In this document: positions 1-12,412 of the stretch, piece by piece
Layout of the letters: every line of letters begins with the position of its first letter
Position numbering within the stretch: position 1 is the stretch's first letter
NCBI GenBank assembly: GCA_964023275.1
Contig: OZ029927.1
Coordinates: forward strand, 3,581,715 to 3,645,714
Direction: 5' to 3'
DNA: 64,000 nt
Origin: Norana najaformis
Taxonomy: Eukaryota > Annelida > Clitellata > Crassiclitellata > Hormogastridae
Notes under the pieces: model-generated
What the model was told of the DNA's origin: nothing
Database searches by the model: none
What the model saw: only the letters and a program-made list of their open reading frames with translations
Translations under genes and position numbers: made by a program

Positions 1-1500
1 TGTGGCTTAGTAACAGTAAAGCTCCCATGTTCCAAAGTGCAATGTAGGAATTATGTCAACAGTCTATTTTATACCTACGCCATGCCGGTTTTGCTAGTTT
101 TCCAAAGCAGAGTCTGTGGATTAAAGGATCTTCTTGGTGAAGTTTGACAACAACAACAACAACAATAACAATTTAACCACCAAACAACCTTACGTGTTGC
201 TTGGCTCCAAAACATACGGCTAACTCCACACGTGGCTTCAAGATTCGAATTAATTCGTACCGTGCTAAAATGCCACAGTATTTCCTTATTATTAACTCCT
301 CAACCATTCACGGAGCCTAGTGGGACACAGAAGGAATCAAGGGTGCAAATGACAACCATGTATATGCAAATGTATACAGCGTCTATAGCGACGTATGGCC
401 TCGACCCTGCTCATTTTTCAATGAATTTGTCGGGTGAGATCCTTCACCACCGCTGCCTGTTTGAATGGGCACCACACCACTTAAGGTCCCCACGTACAGA
501 CCATGCTAGCCTGAGATATAAATCTCCGAAATAAGCCACGATTGGAACGCAAACCGGCATTCTCACACACAGAGATGCCTCAACGTACGATTTAACCAAC
601 GTAGCTAACCAGGCCAGCAACTGTGTTATGGATGGTGTGCATAACACGAATTATTACCTCCAATGAAGGCAAGAAGTAGATGGACTCTTTTGTTGGGCCC
701 TGCTGTACACCTGCTTGGTCTCGGCCATCCCAGTCTGATCTTGGGCTACACATCCTGTCTTCATCTTCACTTTTCTAGGAAATAACAAACATCTCTGACT
801 AACAATCAACAAGACCCTCTGCCAAGTTCAAGAAAACACTAACATCTTCAAGCTTAACGTGGTAATATATAAATTACTATCAGTACATCTCTAGTATGGG
901 CTGCTATAATGATATTAAAGACTTCAACCATTGTCTTATCTCATAAATACAGGGTGGTCATAAATAATAACATGTCAACAACCTACTGTGGGCATAACAA
1001 AAAGCCGTGAGAAAAATCAATGCAGAACTTCCCTTCATCACCCCTAAGTCACCTTTGACATATTGGATAACTTCAGTCAGAGACTAGCGTGCAACACTAT
1101 CTCCAAACAGACAGACATAAACAAATCTCTGTAATAAATGCCTTACATAAATATTCAGAAGAGATGGAACATTTCCAATTCTCGTTGGTCCATTTCTATA
1201 GAACAGCCATTTTTCACTATTTGATAAAAAACGGAAACAGCCATTCAACCGATATGATGTTTATCACTTGGACACCAGGTCATAGGTCGAAAGAACATCA
1301 GAGCGGATCATGACTCACCAAACAGTGGGTTCAACAACAATAGCTGAACAACATTTTAATCAGCATCCATCTTTGTTTCTGTGCTCCAAGTAAAAACAAC
1401 AAATAACCAAAACTGATCTAACCTGATATGGTTCGAATTGAACAGTTAGGCTCAGTGCATCACACTAGGTTTGTTTTTTATTGATTTAGATTGTCTCAGT
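1..1500. other. No gene recognised
   Basis: Holds a CAA run at about 150-168, repeat F at 355-430 and otherwise AT-rich unique-looking DNA. Open frames of up to 100 codons show no family resemblance or paired splice sites. Confidence 0.5.
355..430 (+). repeat. Dispersed repeat F, copy 1
   Basis: CTATAGCGACGTATGGCCTC then GACCCTGCTCATTTTTCAAT is close to 55,058-55,105 (CTATAGCGACCGTATCCGTA, TGGCCTCGACCCTGTTTATT). Unusually CpG-containing. Confidence 0.5.
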
Positions 1501-1509
1501 AAATCCAAA

Positions 1510-3260
1510 TTTATATATTATATATATATATACATACCAATGAAACCCTAACATATGGGGTGGATATATGAGATGATAGCAGTATATGTTTCATATGTTA
1601 AATGTACCGACCCCACCCGATGTTCAACTCCATTACTGGCCAAAGCAAGAAGGTAATGTCCAAAAAAAACAAAGCAAAATCTGAAGGGTTTTGAAAGTCA
1701 ACTAAGAATAATGGCAAATTCTCTTCTAATCTACAGACTTCCACGGCTTCATAAGCTCTATCACATGAGGTATTAGGTGATGCTTGCTTCAGTGTAAAAC
1801 TCCAGTTCGTGATCGTAATTGTATAGTGTCTCTCAAGACCACTCAAAGGCACTCTGTACGTGACTATCATTCAGATGAAGAAAAGCTTGCCTTCAATGTA
1901 ATCAGCAAGGCAGCTTGTGCTAAGAACTCAGACAGAGCTCATTCCAAAGTCAGCCAGTAACAAGGCAGAAAGATTTACTGGAAAATTTGAAACAATTGAA
2001 GTGAAAGAGTAGCATCCTGTCAAAAGAAGAACTAGTAAAGGATACTGCATAACTGTATAAAAATGTCCAACAGAAGGACGTGGAGCTCACTGTAAACTAT
2101 TACTAACTGATCAAAGTCTGTTTGCTTCTGGATTCTGACTGCCTGAAGCATTTATGGAAAAGCATGACACTGTTATATTTAGGCAACACAGTACCAGCAG
2201 ACAAGATTTGTTTTAACTACTGAACATTATCACCTCAGTCTGACAAACAATGACTTATTTGACAACAATGGTTAGGATTCATGCTAAAGCTTATTATCAC
2301 CTCAATCCAAATATGAATTATGGTAGATGACAACAGTTTTTAGCAGAAAAACAGTCACTCGTGAAAGAAATGCAGATGATAGCAAGACCAACTCATAAAC
2401 AATCAGCAGAAACCTTACGAGACAGGAAGAGTCTATGCCTGCCATTGAACAACAGAAATCAGGTCAGAACTTCGTAATAAAAACAGGCAGGAAGGAAGCT
2501 ATAAAAAGGTTCATAGTCATATCTCTGGTTCTTTACATCCTCATATTTTACACACTGACGTATATCGTAGAACAAAATGGCTGCCGTTGAATGATCTCTT
2601 TCTGATTTTCAGTGTTCTGTCAGTGCATGACAGCAACATAAAAACACACATCATACAAACACCATAGAACCGACATAGCAGCAGGGAAGCAGAAGACAAG
2701 CAGAGGAGGCAGGCAGACAGATGAACAGACTGCCTGAGACAAGGAGAAGACACGATATCAGCCAGAACTATATTGAAGAAAATGCCAATCCCCAGATGGC
2801 CATTGCAGGACACCAATGCTGTGTATAACGAACCCACACTACCAACACAATACACACAAATAATTGTACACATAAAAACAAATCTCGTTATGCTAGCAAT
2901 CAGATTCACAGTGAAACAATCTCTTGCGCTCTTCTGCTGAAACAACATTGAATTTCTCCTTTGTTATACGCATGTTTGCAATATTTGTGCTTTCTTACAT
3001 ACTCGTTCTCTGCCTGCCTTCCAGCCTGCCTATACAGAGACATGTTACTGTTCAAATTCAGAGACCAACAAATTCTTTATTATCTAAATCACTGTCCAGT
3101 AAAGCAGCTGAAAGCAAATGTTATCCATTGCTGGGTATCCATCATTGTGTTTTCTAACTATTCAATCACTTCTCAAAGGATAACAACAGATAACAATTAA
3201 CAGAGTGCAAATACAAAGGGTTGTTATATAAAACCTATACATTTACATTTACTTGGCCAC
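1510..3260. other. No gene firmly recognised
   Basis: A TA run lies at 1,512-1,535. A minus-strand frame at 1,598-1,862 (YRVPLSGLERHYTITITNWS) looks protein-like behind an AG at 1,863, but no donor or partner exon was found. The lower part may be 3' UTR of the gene ending at 3,951. Confidence 0.4.
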
Positions 3261-3269
3261 ACCTTATAC

Positions 3270-3410
3270 TCTAAACATAACATACTGATAAAATTATACT
3301 TGTACCATAATACAAAAACATCAATCGATGGTCTTCTCAAGTGAAACTGTAGTCAACAACATAATATATTGGAGAAACGCGGTCGAAATTCAATGGGTCA
3401 GGGAAGGCAC
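3270..3410 (-). mobile_element. LINE 3' tail, family A, minus strand
   Basis: AACATCAATCGATGGTCTTC, TCAAGTGAAACTGTAGTC and TTGGAGAAACGCGGTCGAAA match the reverse of family A (compare 21.9 and 39.1 kb). Confidence 0.45.
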
Positions 3411-3950
3411 CACAGTCTTAAACCTCAGCAAAGGGTGTCTAGTAGTGAAGCAGCCGATTTGGTCTATCAGATCGTCTGGCTACAGTAAATGGCCAGACTA
3501 ACAGTCCGCTGGAGAGGGCACAGTGGCTGCACTTGATTAACATTAATGTCTGCTTTTCACAAACAATAGTTTTAGAAATGTTTGTAATTTATGAGTTTTT
3601 ATGTTGCCATAAAAGAAGATGAGTTAAACACGGATGCTGTTGAACCCAACCCAAGCCTCACTTTCTGGCGCCTTATCCATTGCAATTGTAACTGCCATGG
3701 ACATCTCCATCATCATAAATAATCACTGAACAGGATATCAACAATTCCAAACGACAAGGATTCTGAGACAAAGATGATGATAAGACGACTGAAGGAATTG
3801 CTGCTTCGCAAGAGGAGGAAGAGGCGAAGGCGACGTTATCAAATGCATCCACGCATCACTGGAGATCAATAGGAATCAGTGGCTGGCTAAAGAGGTCCAT
3901 TTATTTCAAGATACTCAGCAACTCCAGCCACACAGACCTCTCTACTTTAA

Positions 3951-4020
3951 TCAGCTAAAAAGATTTGCTGGCTGCTGCTGCAACAGCAATGAGCCATCCT
4001 TCGGAACCAGATGCTCACAG
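3951..4020 (-). CDS. Last coding exon of the small membrane protein
   Basis: Acceptor with a perfect branch-point-like CACTAAC and CCTCATTTGCAG. In phase 2 it reads CEHLVPKDGSLLLQQQPANL then FS and a stop at 3,951-3,953. A minus-strand AATAAA follows about 50 bases after the stop, and another near 3,075. In another phase it also reads to a stop (VSIWFRRMAH...), so the phase is inferred from the upstream exons. Confidence 0.35.
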
Positions 4021-4249
4021 CTGCAAATGAGGCTAAGTTAGTGCAATGAGAAAAGCATCGTTTATACAGTTACGTTCAATCAATCAGTCAGACTATCAAT
4101 TCTGATCCACATAAGATGGACAACATACAACAATCGAGGCAGTGAATTAACACCACCAATCATTATCAATCAAGACACATTAATATCAAACAACAGGAGC
4201 CATTGTTACTTTAAATCAAGCATAGCTCTTCCATTTTGTGCTTTGGAGA

Positions 4250-4410
4250 AGATATGTATGTACGTATGATGCAAGAATGTATGTATATACAAATGTATGC
4301 ATGTATGTATGAATATATGAATGCATGCATGTTCGAATGTATGCATGCATGTATGTATGAATCTATGTAAGTACATACGTAGGCATGCATTTGTATGTAT
4401 TTAAGCATGC
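4250..4410 (+). repeat. Degenerate GTATGTAT/GCATGCAT array
   Basis: Tetranucleotide-like words (GTATGTATG, GCATGCATG) for about 160 bases. Confidence 0.85.
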
Positions 4411-4749
4411 AAATATGTGTGTGGCTTAGGAGATTTGCACAGCTATCTGGAAGGGCACCAGATATCTTCTCCCAATCCTCTCTTACATTACATTACACTG
4501 ATTACACCTATGCTTTCTCATGTCCAGGAGGATCGCAGGCACCTTTTATCATCTGTAATTTAACGTAACTGGACATTTACGTAGCGCACCTGTTGCCACC
4601 GGAAAAGCACATTTGCAGAAAGCCTTAGACAGCACTCTGAATGGAGTCGTTCGTTTATTCAGTGAATTTATATAGCTCCTCTTTAAGATTTCTTAAGCAT
4701 CAGCCTTCAGAGCAGATTGCATTCTGTGATAGAACGTCACTATCTGTCC

Positions 4750-4835
4750 ATAAGTCTGTATCTTTATGTCTGTCTCTTTCTTACTCTCTCTCTCTGTCTG
4801 TCTGTCTCTCTGTTTCTTTCTCTATCAGTCGATCT
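4750..4835 (+). repeat. TCTG/TCTC-rich microsatellite
   Basis: TCTGTCTCTTTC and CTCTCTCTCTGTCTGTCTGT runs. Confidence 0.85.
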
Positions 4836-5179
4836 TGATCAATCTCCCTAAGCAAGGAAAACTGTTAGAATCAAATTGTTTCACAACAATTCATAAAAGT
4901 AATCCGACCACTGCAACTGACACTTAACATTATGAGGCTGCACTCGCCTAAAACCACTGACGTCATAAACAAATCAAAAGCGCTGCCAATTCACTATCAA
5001 CGCTCGCATCACAACGCAACACAAAGCATTATTGCAGACCTGATCCACGTATATTAGAGGAATCAGACTGGACCAAGACATAAAAACGAACAGCACCCAG
5101 ACATAAAGAACGGAGATGGTAAGACACAAACTAATCCTCGCTTATTGACCACCGAACTGTGATGAAAGTAAAATTCCTG

Positions 5180-5420
5180 ATGATAGTTAAACCCCCAAAA
5201 ATCGGTTTCAAAAATGGTTCAGAATATGAGAATAAATGGTCAGGAGTCGGGCAATGGTAGGCTGTCCAAAAGAATTGCCTGAGCCTTGGGAAGAATAAGC
5301 CAGCAGATTTACTTTGGCTGGCACCTAATAAAAGCCCTTTAAGGTCGCCCCTGAAGTGGCACCGAACTCGAAATAGCTGTGCCGTGTTGGCACCTTTGCG
5401 ACATTCCATCAGCCAGAAAC
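5180..5420 (-). mobile_element. Decayed LINE C-terminal fragment
   Basis: SAGLFFPRLRQFFWTAYH then SEPFLKPIF on the minus strand parallels the APRLWNSLP...FK-LKTHLF end of CR1/L2 ORFs. An exon reading of the same stretch was considered and set aside. Confidence 0.35.
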
Positions 5421-5774
5421 TGCAGCTGAACATGAGCATCAACTTATCCAAGCATCACGCTTAAACCTGTATGCACAGAATACAATACAATAGACGTGGT
5501 AATGTGAAGACGTGGTAATGTGATGATGACAGGATCAGAAGAGATTCAGTTCCATCCTAACCTGCCATTGGCAGTAGCCCTTCAGTTCGGGAAGGCAAGG
5601 CAATTCATGAATTCATAACTTAACAATAGCTATTGTTTGTGCATAATTATTAAGATATTTGTGTTCAAGCTGCTCATGTGCATTTAAATGTTTTTAATGT
5701 GTATCTTCCTGCATCATGTTACCATATATAAACAGTGTATCAGTCGATCACAATACTCGATTTATTTCTTTATT

Positions 5775-5985
5775 TAATTATTATTTATTGCACTTATCAT
5801 GTGCTCAAGGCGAGTAAATCTGAACCTGAAGCATGACACAAGTGTAAGTGTGCACAAACAACTTGTCCAGGATAGCTGCAAAGAGTCTGCTCAGCAGGCT
5901 CGAACCCACGATCGTTGGATTACAGACCCAGCGTACTATCAAAACAACCACCACCGGCTAAAGTCCCTTCTGTGTCAAAGAAGGC
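5775..5985 (-). mobile_element. tRNA-derived SINE, second family
   Basis: In reverse: AGTACGCTGGGTCTGTAATC, CAACGATCGTGGGTTCGAGC (B box GGTTCGAGCC), with an ATTTATTGCACTTATCATG-type tail. The head differs from family 1. Confidence 0.55.
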
Positions 5986-6239
5986 CAAACCCTACTGACT
6001 GCATTGCAAAGCTAGTGCTCAACCATTAACTTGGTCATAAGACTATGCAACCAGCCTCAGTTTCAAACAGACTGCATCAAGAATAAACGGCTGTGCAGCC
6101 TCTAAGATCTTCACAAAGTCGAAACATATTCTCAACCTTAAGCTACAACTTCCCAAGGACTTGGACATAAAAACAACTGGAAAAGGACCGAAAAGCTGCC
6201 TGTCTGAAACTACTACAGCAGGTGACCTAACAGAAAAAA

Positions 6240-6460
6240 GTTGATACATGCGGTTTCCGGCCCTGCTAACAGCAAACACATTACGGCACTCGGACACTTC
6301 CGCGTCGCCTACAAGGAACGTCGGTTTCATTCACTTCGTTGGATGTTATTTCCACCTAACGACATCCACTCGTCTGCTTAATTATCCATCTGCTTCGATC
6401 ATCATCATGATCATGATCAGAAGCGGCGCTGGCGCCATCTTGTGTTGTTATCCATCTTCA
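6240..6460. promoter_or_regulatory. CpG-richer island with a YY1-like motif
   Basis: CpG-dense (TTCCGCGTCGCC, GCGGCGCTGGCGCC). On the minus strand CACAAGATGGCGCC resembles the YY1 site often found just inside transcription starts. No gene was traced from it; an open frame from that ATG is only 17 codons. Confidence 0.25.
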
Positions 6461-6650
6461 TTTCCCTATTTATTCAGACTTAAGATTAACGACAGCCATT
6501 GTCTATTTGTTACTTTATTCTGTAGAAAGTGGAAACATCAGCCTTGCATTATTCTCCATTAGACTCTCCACAACATAAGAACTCCTCCTATTATCAATTA
6601 CATTGTAATCAATCATAAGGTACTTATGTTTCAAAAATATACATCCATAT

Positions 6651-6985
6651 GCACGTCGTCGTCATCATCATCATCATCATCATCATCAACCATGGGCACA
6701 ATGCCCATAGGTGTCCGATGCCATTCACACTATGTTCCTCCACTGCTGTCTTTCCAGTGTGGGGTGGCTCAGCTCCTGAAGTGATGTTCCACACCATTCG
6801 ATTACATCGTCTGCCTGTTCTTTATGAGTTCATCCTCTCTTGTTTTGGTCCATCCATCATTCCGAACACTAACGTCTTGATCTTCCTATAGTTGTTCATT
6901 CTGCATATGTGACCAAATAATCCCAGTTTCCTCTGAACTACCTGATACACATATACTTTCTTCCATTTGCATCAGGGTATCATAG
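6651..6985 (-). mobile_element. RTE-like LINE 3' end with ATG-repeat tail
   Basis: Minus strand: VQRKLGLFGHICRMNN, RKIKTLVFGMMDG, then the last residues near GHLWALCPW, followed by an ATG/ATGATG run (plus-strand CATCAT at 6,659-6,687). Such ends are typical of RTE-type elements, whose tails are short tandem repeats, not poly(A). Confidence 0.7.
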
Positions 6986-7129
6986 GCTTTATGTAAACGG
7001 TCCTCTACAAAAGTATATATTCGCAAATAATACAGTTATGTACATCCTTTAAAAACCTAACAACATTGTGTGCATTGACACAATAGATTGCTTTCCTGAT
7101 TTAAATAGGTTCTGCTGGCCAAAGACGGC

Positions 7130-7325
7130 AATAACGGACATTGTGTGACACAGTAGAAGTTTGAGCAGAGCATTCCACTTGTAACTTGGAGTATACAGGT
7201 TCAAGCCTACCCAGAAAAAGTTACTGTTGTGGAACTGTGACCAATTCTTTTATCCACAATAGCTCAACACCACTGATTGATGTCATCAGATAGTGGTGCT
7301 AGTAACAGTAATAAAACTGGCACAC
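7130..7325 (+). mobile_element. tRNA-derived SINE (family 1-like), plus strand
   Basis: TTTGAGCAGAGCATTCCACT, a B-box-like CAGGTTCAAGCC, and a body end CACTGATTGATGTCATCAGA, TAGTGGTGCTAG, AATAAAA. Confidence 0.5.
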
Positions 7326-8088
7326 ATGTGGATGGGGATAGTACAGCAGTTCAGTCTTTAACAAGCATCAGGCCAATTCTGCAATGGTTTTAACAGCATT
7401 TAAAATCCCAGAACTGCAGTTGAACATCACAGATACAGCCAAAGAAGACCCCTTAAACTGGTGCTATACAAATGTCTCTTTACATTACACTACACTTGGC
7501 TAATCATGAGACCTATAAGTGATGTTGGTACTTAGTGCTAAAACAGCCTCAGATTAATCAGAACTTGTTCCCAACAGATGTGAGACCACTTCAATATCAT
7601 AACACATTGTGAATGCTGTAACACCATCCTCCTAAGCAATATGACCACCTCTGAAAACAACACCAATAGTTCAACTTAAGAGAAGCAGTACAGCTCCTTA
7701 GTAATGAACACAAATTTAGGTCGCTCTACACAAATCATAGAAATCTCCGTACAACTGGCTAATGACCTTGTGTTTCGTTGCAAACAACCTCTCATCCTGA
7801 GAATAATTATTGATTAATTAGGTCCACAGGAGGTTACGTGCAGCAACATTCAACAAAAAGCTCAAATGCAAATAGAATTCACTAGGAGGTACTTTCAATG
7901 TAAACATGAAATTATGACAGCCACACCCACTAAGGAAACCTTTGACACTTTCCCATTAAAAAATAAATAAAACCCAATACAAGACGGTATACAGAATTCC
8001 AGTATACATTCAATTCATTCAGCTGTCAGGCAGGTAATTTTACAAAAGAATGAGCATCCGCTTCCTTGGTTCAGCATCAAACAATAAC

Positions 8089-9120
8089 AATGTTCCCTCT
8101 AATTTTTCTGCCATGTGTGTGCTGGCCTACAATGTGGGCAGCAACATTTGGGACCTGTGCTCTGGTCCACACAAGACTGTATATCTGCTAGGCCTAAACG
8201 AAAAGGCTATAAAATGAATTTCCATACAAAGAAAAAGACTAAGGACAATGGACACGTATATTACATTTTCTCTAGTCTGTCTCTGTGACTGCCAACGAGC
8301 ATACACATAATGGAGGTTGACTGACCAAAATTAAAAAGTCTTGATTCTTATCAGAAAGTCCAGGTGCTTCACCTGGAGGCAGTTACACATTTTTTCTCCG
8401 ATGCATTCATAAGGCTGAAGCCGCACTCACACTCCATGCTAGATAACCGGAAGGTGGTGCAAACATCCATAAGCTGTGTTATCTCTTACAGTTCTTCATT
8501 CTCCATGCAGGAAGTAGGGCACTACATCTCTGTCAAACCTCTTATTATTCCTGCCTTAAATTTCTCAATTGTGGTATATTTAAAATTGCGACATCATCTG
8601 CAAGCATGCTTCTTATATTTATTGTCAGTTTTATCAAGTGGTTTACAATAATTCACTGCTAATATAGCAATCTCAGTTAGTCCAACGTCACAGCTCGCTC
8701 CATCTGCCAATTCGCATAATTCAAACACCTTCCATTTTATCAACTCATCTTCTGGAAACCTGCAGTTCCATGACCTCCACAGACTTGCTCAATGAACCAG
8801 ACTACAGCAGCTGCATCAAGGTCTTCTTAGTTGCTTAATATCTCTGTAGCATCATGAATCTAGTATATGCATTGTCTGACTTACTGCAAGTGCAACTTGA
8901 CAATTTTTCCTTTAATTAACTGTTATACTTTGACCGCTGTCAAACAGCTGTTCTGGAAAATTTCAGAGGTCAGCTAACTCTTCAAGAACAGTGTTTAGAA
9001 CAGTTAGTGCAACATGATACTGAGGATCTGTTAAATGCTTAAAACAGTAGGGTCTACCTGAACACGGGGTCATTTTCAGTCACCTGTTCTTTATAATACT
9101 GATGCAGTAAGCCATGCTGT
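8089..9120 (-). mobile_element. hAT-family DNA transposon remnant
   Basis: The left edge CAATGTTCCCTCTAATTTTT resembles hAT terminal repeats. On the minus strand, near 8,360-8,470, LMDVCTTFRL then SSMECECGFSLMNASEK matches the hAT C-terminal dimerisation block (ECERGFS-MN). Further pieces upstream (KWKVFELCELADGA, TVLNTVLEELADL) continue to about 9,100 with stops. No matching right terminus was found. Confidence 0.5.
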
Positions 9121-9569
9121 AATTTCTCATAATTGTGTTATAGGTCAGATTAATGTGACTGTATGGGAGGACGTTTCACAACGTAGACAGGCTGGTATGC
9201 CACATGATTTCACACCATGGAACATGGAAACCTTCTGACCTTCTGAACTTAATTAATAGGCTAAATGTGCCAGCAGCTATGAGCTAACTTTAACTCTTAA
9301 ATAACATGAAAACTCACAAAATCTGTGCACTAGCAGAAAATAGTTGTCAGCACTATTCTCAAGCTATGTTGCTACCCCAATACAAAGTTTAACATAGGCA
9401 TTTGTAAATAAATATCCTTGCCACTCAATTGTCTGCTGTTACTAACATCAGACATTGGTGAAGCCACATCAGCAATTCCATTCAGTCTCTGTATCATCAA
9501 TTTCGCGCCAAATGAACACCACGCCTGCATTCACTCTCAGATGCCACATCATTCTGCGTAATCACAGAC

Positions 9570-9704
9570 CTGGCGCCCCCTAGCTGCGACCATTTGGACA
9601 GCAGAAACGTGATGCTGATCAGAAGACAGAAATAAATTAGCACTACTGGTTTAGCAGCGCAAGTGACCCTCACTGCTTGGCAACTGGCAGCTCCATGACG
9701 CTCA
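9570..9704 (-). CDS. Second exon, transmembrane segment of the small membrane protein
   Basis: 135 nt, phase 2 in and out, after GCTTGACAG and before GTCTGTG. Product ERHGAASCQAVRVTCAA, KPVVLIYFCLLISITFLL, SKWSQLGGA: a single strong membrane span flanked by Lys on both sides. The frame would run on to a stop if unspliced. The CpG-containing codons stand out from the surroundings. An alternative is an exon of a type II membrane enzyme, whose anchor would look the same. Confidence 0.35.
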
Positions 9705-9789
9705 CTGTCAAGCACTCAACTCCTTACAGATGATTGATTAGAACCAAGTCTTTCGGCACCTAATCTCGTCCAAATGCTCTTAAATGCTG

Positions 9790-10055
9790 ACACAATTCAG
9801 CAGATCATTCATATATAGATTTACATATATATATACATTTGATATATATATATATACACACATTGATATATATCCAACACTTGCAGCAGAAAACATATAT
9901 TCAATAACCTTACTGAAATGAATTCAGCAATGTACATCATGTGTGTATATATATATATATATATAATGTATATTTATATTTGCTTATATAGTGGGAAAAA
10001 AATCAGCAGCATATACATATGTATACATATTATATATGATGTATATGTGCAGTTA
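9790..10055 (+). repeat. TA/CA dinucleotide-rich region
   Basis: Repeated ATATATATATAC runs, including a long TA run at about 9,945-9,964. Confidence 0.9.
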
Positions 10056-11030
10056 TACAAACTTCTAAAAGAATGCTGGTAATCTCCTCATTCATCAAAA
10101 ACATGACATGATATGAAACTAGGAGTCAACTAAATAAATGCACACGAGATCTGTGCAGGTGACGTTAACGATCGTTAAAGCAATTCTTGAGATTGCTCAT
10201 AGGTCGGTTGAATGGTGACAGCCACCTTCTAGGTTCCAGATTAATTGGCTGAACTTTACTTTTCTCACTCCATCCTCCACACTACAATTCAGAGTCCAGC
10301 TCGACTTTTTCGGAGTATTGTGCACTTAAAAATGCCTTTTAAATCTGTCACTTTGACAAGATAATTTTAAGCAAAGTTAATGTAACACTCAATCAGTGCT
10401 TCTGTCTGCAGGAGCTCCCATGGCTCTGTAGGTTGACGGTTCTTTAGCTGAAGTACATACAGAACAGCAGCAATCCAACAACAGCACAACCTATCTGTAA
10501 TTGTTGTATCGCAAGACAGATGCAGAAAAAACCTTCGGACAAACGTTAAATTGAACAATCAGCCATTGGGCCACAAATTAGATGGCGAGATGCCTCTAAG
10601 AGGTTGACCGGAAATTTGAAACAGAGAGCAAGAGATTGCACAGCATTCACTCAGCATCGAACAACACCATTGTAAGACACAGATCTCAAACACAGGACAA
10701 GATGCCTTATTCTGCCAACACCCCCAATTCTCAGATAATAAACATATATGACTCTCTCAAAAGAATCTTCTATCCTTCAGATAAGTTCCTGTCGGCATTG
10801 TGTAAGTGAACATTATTACAGCACAACTTTAAATAAACCTTTGGACACTTACATTTAAACTTTCTAGTAGGCAACATTTCACAGACCAGCACAGTTGCTA
10901 CACCAAATGACTAAAGCAATGGACTTCCATTTGTCCATTTTCTTTAGTCAATCCGAGTATGTGCTTGTATTTAAGGAGACACTTGTATCAATAATGATGG
11001 TCTCAATGGTTACACACAGTTCAACAATGC
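10056..11030. other. Nothing recognised
   Basis: AT-rich DNA without repeats, tails or exon-like segments that I could identify; likely intronic if the 13.3-4.0 kb gene model is right. Confidence 0.5.
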
Positions 11031-11039
11031 AATCTATGT

Positions 11040-11125
11040 TGATTTAGGATGAGGTCGGAATTGGAACCCAAGCTGTAGAAGTAAAAAGCTGATGCCTTAC
11101 CCACTCAGCCACCATGCCACCTCTC
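11040..11125 (-). mobile_element. tRNA-like SINE head remnant, third type
   Basis: In reverse: GGTGGCATGGTGGCTGAGTG, GGTAAGGCATCAGC, TGGGTTCCAATTCC. A- and B-box-like blocks are about 40 bases apart, as in tRNA genes, but no matching acceptor stem pair was seen. Confidence 0.4.
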
Positions 11126-11389
11126 AATCAAATTGAAAAGTAGGCCTACAGTGACGGATTATTCAGAGAAGAAGCCTGATGCCTTCCAGATAAGACCACA
11201 TCGTTTCACCCATAAGGTGTTCCTGCTAGTCAAGTGATCTAATGCTCCACAATGAAAAATTTACATAAGGAATAAGATAACATGATGGGCACAGCGGTTG
11301 TCCAGAGTTCTGATTGGCTTAGGGTAGGTTCAAACCTTTTCTGAGCTCAAGTTCAAATCTTGCTAATGATAACCATGAATGCACATACA

Positions 11390-11800
11390 ACACTCCTTAC
11401 TTTGTCATCCTCCAGCCAGTTCCTGCATGAGGTTCTCTGTTCAACTCTGCTCCATTTCTTTGGAATATCAGAATAACAATGTCCTCACTTATGGTTCAAA
11501 CTCACAACTCACAGTCTTTCCCTCTACCAAAAAAACACTCTAGACAAAATATCCAATCCCAGCTCTTCCTTCTCTTCTTATCTCCCTCACTGCTGCAACT
11601 TAAATACTGTTACCCTACTATACTGCATTCGAGCTCTTCTGCAGCAATCAACTGATCAGAAGCTTGTTTTATTAATTCATTTATAGAGCGCATCTCAATT
11701 TAACTTCTTACCCAATCTTGGCCTCATCAGTTTTGTCTTGATTGAGTACCTATGACTAGCCTGTTTCTCCCAATTATTATAACTATTTGGGTGCTAAAGA
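11390..11800 (+). mobile_element. Decayed LINE 3' end, family B tail
   Basis: TTTTGTCTTGATTGAGTACC, AGCCTGTTTCTCCCA and TTGGGTGCTAAAGAAATAC align with family B with many changes. An older copy. Confidence 0.4.
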
Positions 11801-12358
11801 AATACAGAGTTAACAATTATGATACATGCATGAGTAATCGATCATTACAAATTCATATTTTCCAAATTGATTGTAATAAATTTTAAGTGCAGCTACAAGC
11901 ATATTGAGCTACCTAATGATTTCGAAAGGTGTGATCTAAGAAATGCTGGAAAAGTTCAGTTTGCAACATTAAGTAAAGTTGCAATTTCTTGAACCGTTAG
12001 AGAAGCTCGTGTACAAGCAGATACATGACCGTGGCTCAACAGAGGACTGACATCAGAATATTGGACAGATTATCTAAAAGGGGTAACTGTTTTGTATCTT
12101 GCTTCAGCATAGAAGTTTTGCTGCAGTTGTACCTTAATTCCACAATAATTTTCAACCTACTCTTTGGTTACCGCAAATAGCATAAGTTATGCAGTCCTCA
12201 GTATCTGTTCCCATGAAACTCTCACACTATAAGCAACTTTGAGTGGTTTCTCTGTAGGAGGCACTATATAAATGCAGCAATACAACAGAGTTGCAATATG
12301 GTATTACCTTCAAATGGAACCTGCCATAATCTGGTGTCATACCTCTACAGTATTTCTC

Positions 12359-12412
12359 CATCTCTGACTCTCTTCTGGTGAACCCTGCCTCTGTCTCTGA
12401 ATAACAGCAGCA
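12359..12412 (-). CDS. Isolated candidate exon with strong splice sites
   Basis: 54 nt between an excellent acceptor (GCCTTTGCTGCTGTTATTCAG) and a good donor (GAG before GTATGA). Two frames are open: RQRQGSPEESQRWRNTVE and TEAGFTRRESEMEKYCR. Neither can be joined in frame to the exon at 13,215. It may be an alternative or unrelated exon, or chance. Confidence 0.25.

Noticed and set aside
2541-2948. 135-codon minus-strand frame with hydrophobic stretches
   Set aside because: No start context, splice sites or family pattern; it lies downstream of a likely stop and poly(A) signal, so chance or 3' UTR.
5270-5423. Minus-strand exon-like segment (CSFWLMECRKGANTAQLFRV)
   Set aside because: Has a fair acceptor, but continues into a LINE C-terminal-like block and no donor in a usable phase was found.
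7135-7205. Possible true tRNA gene
   Set aside because: A B-box-like GGTTCAAGCC is present, but no acceptor stem or cloverleaf closes, and the flank matches the SINE body.
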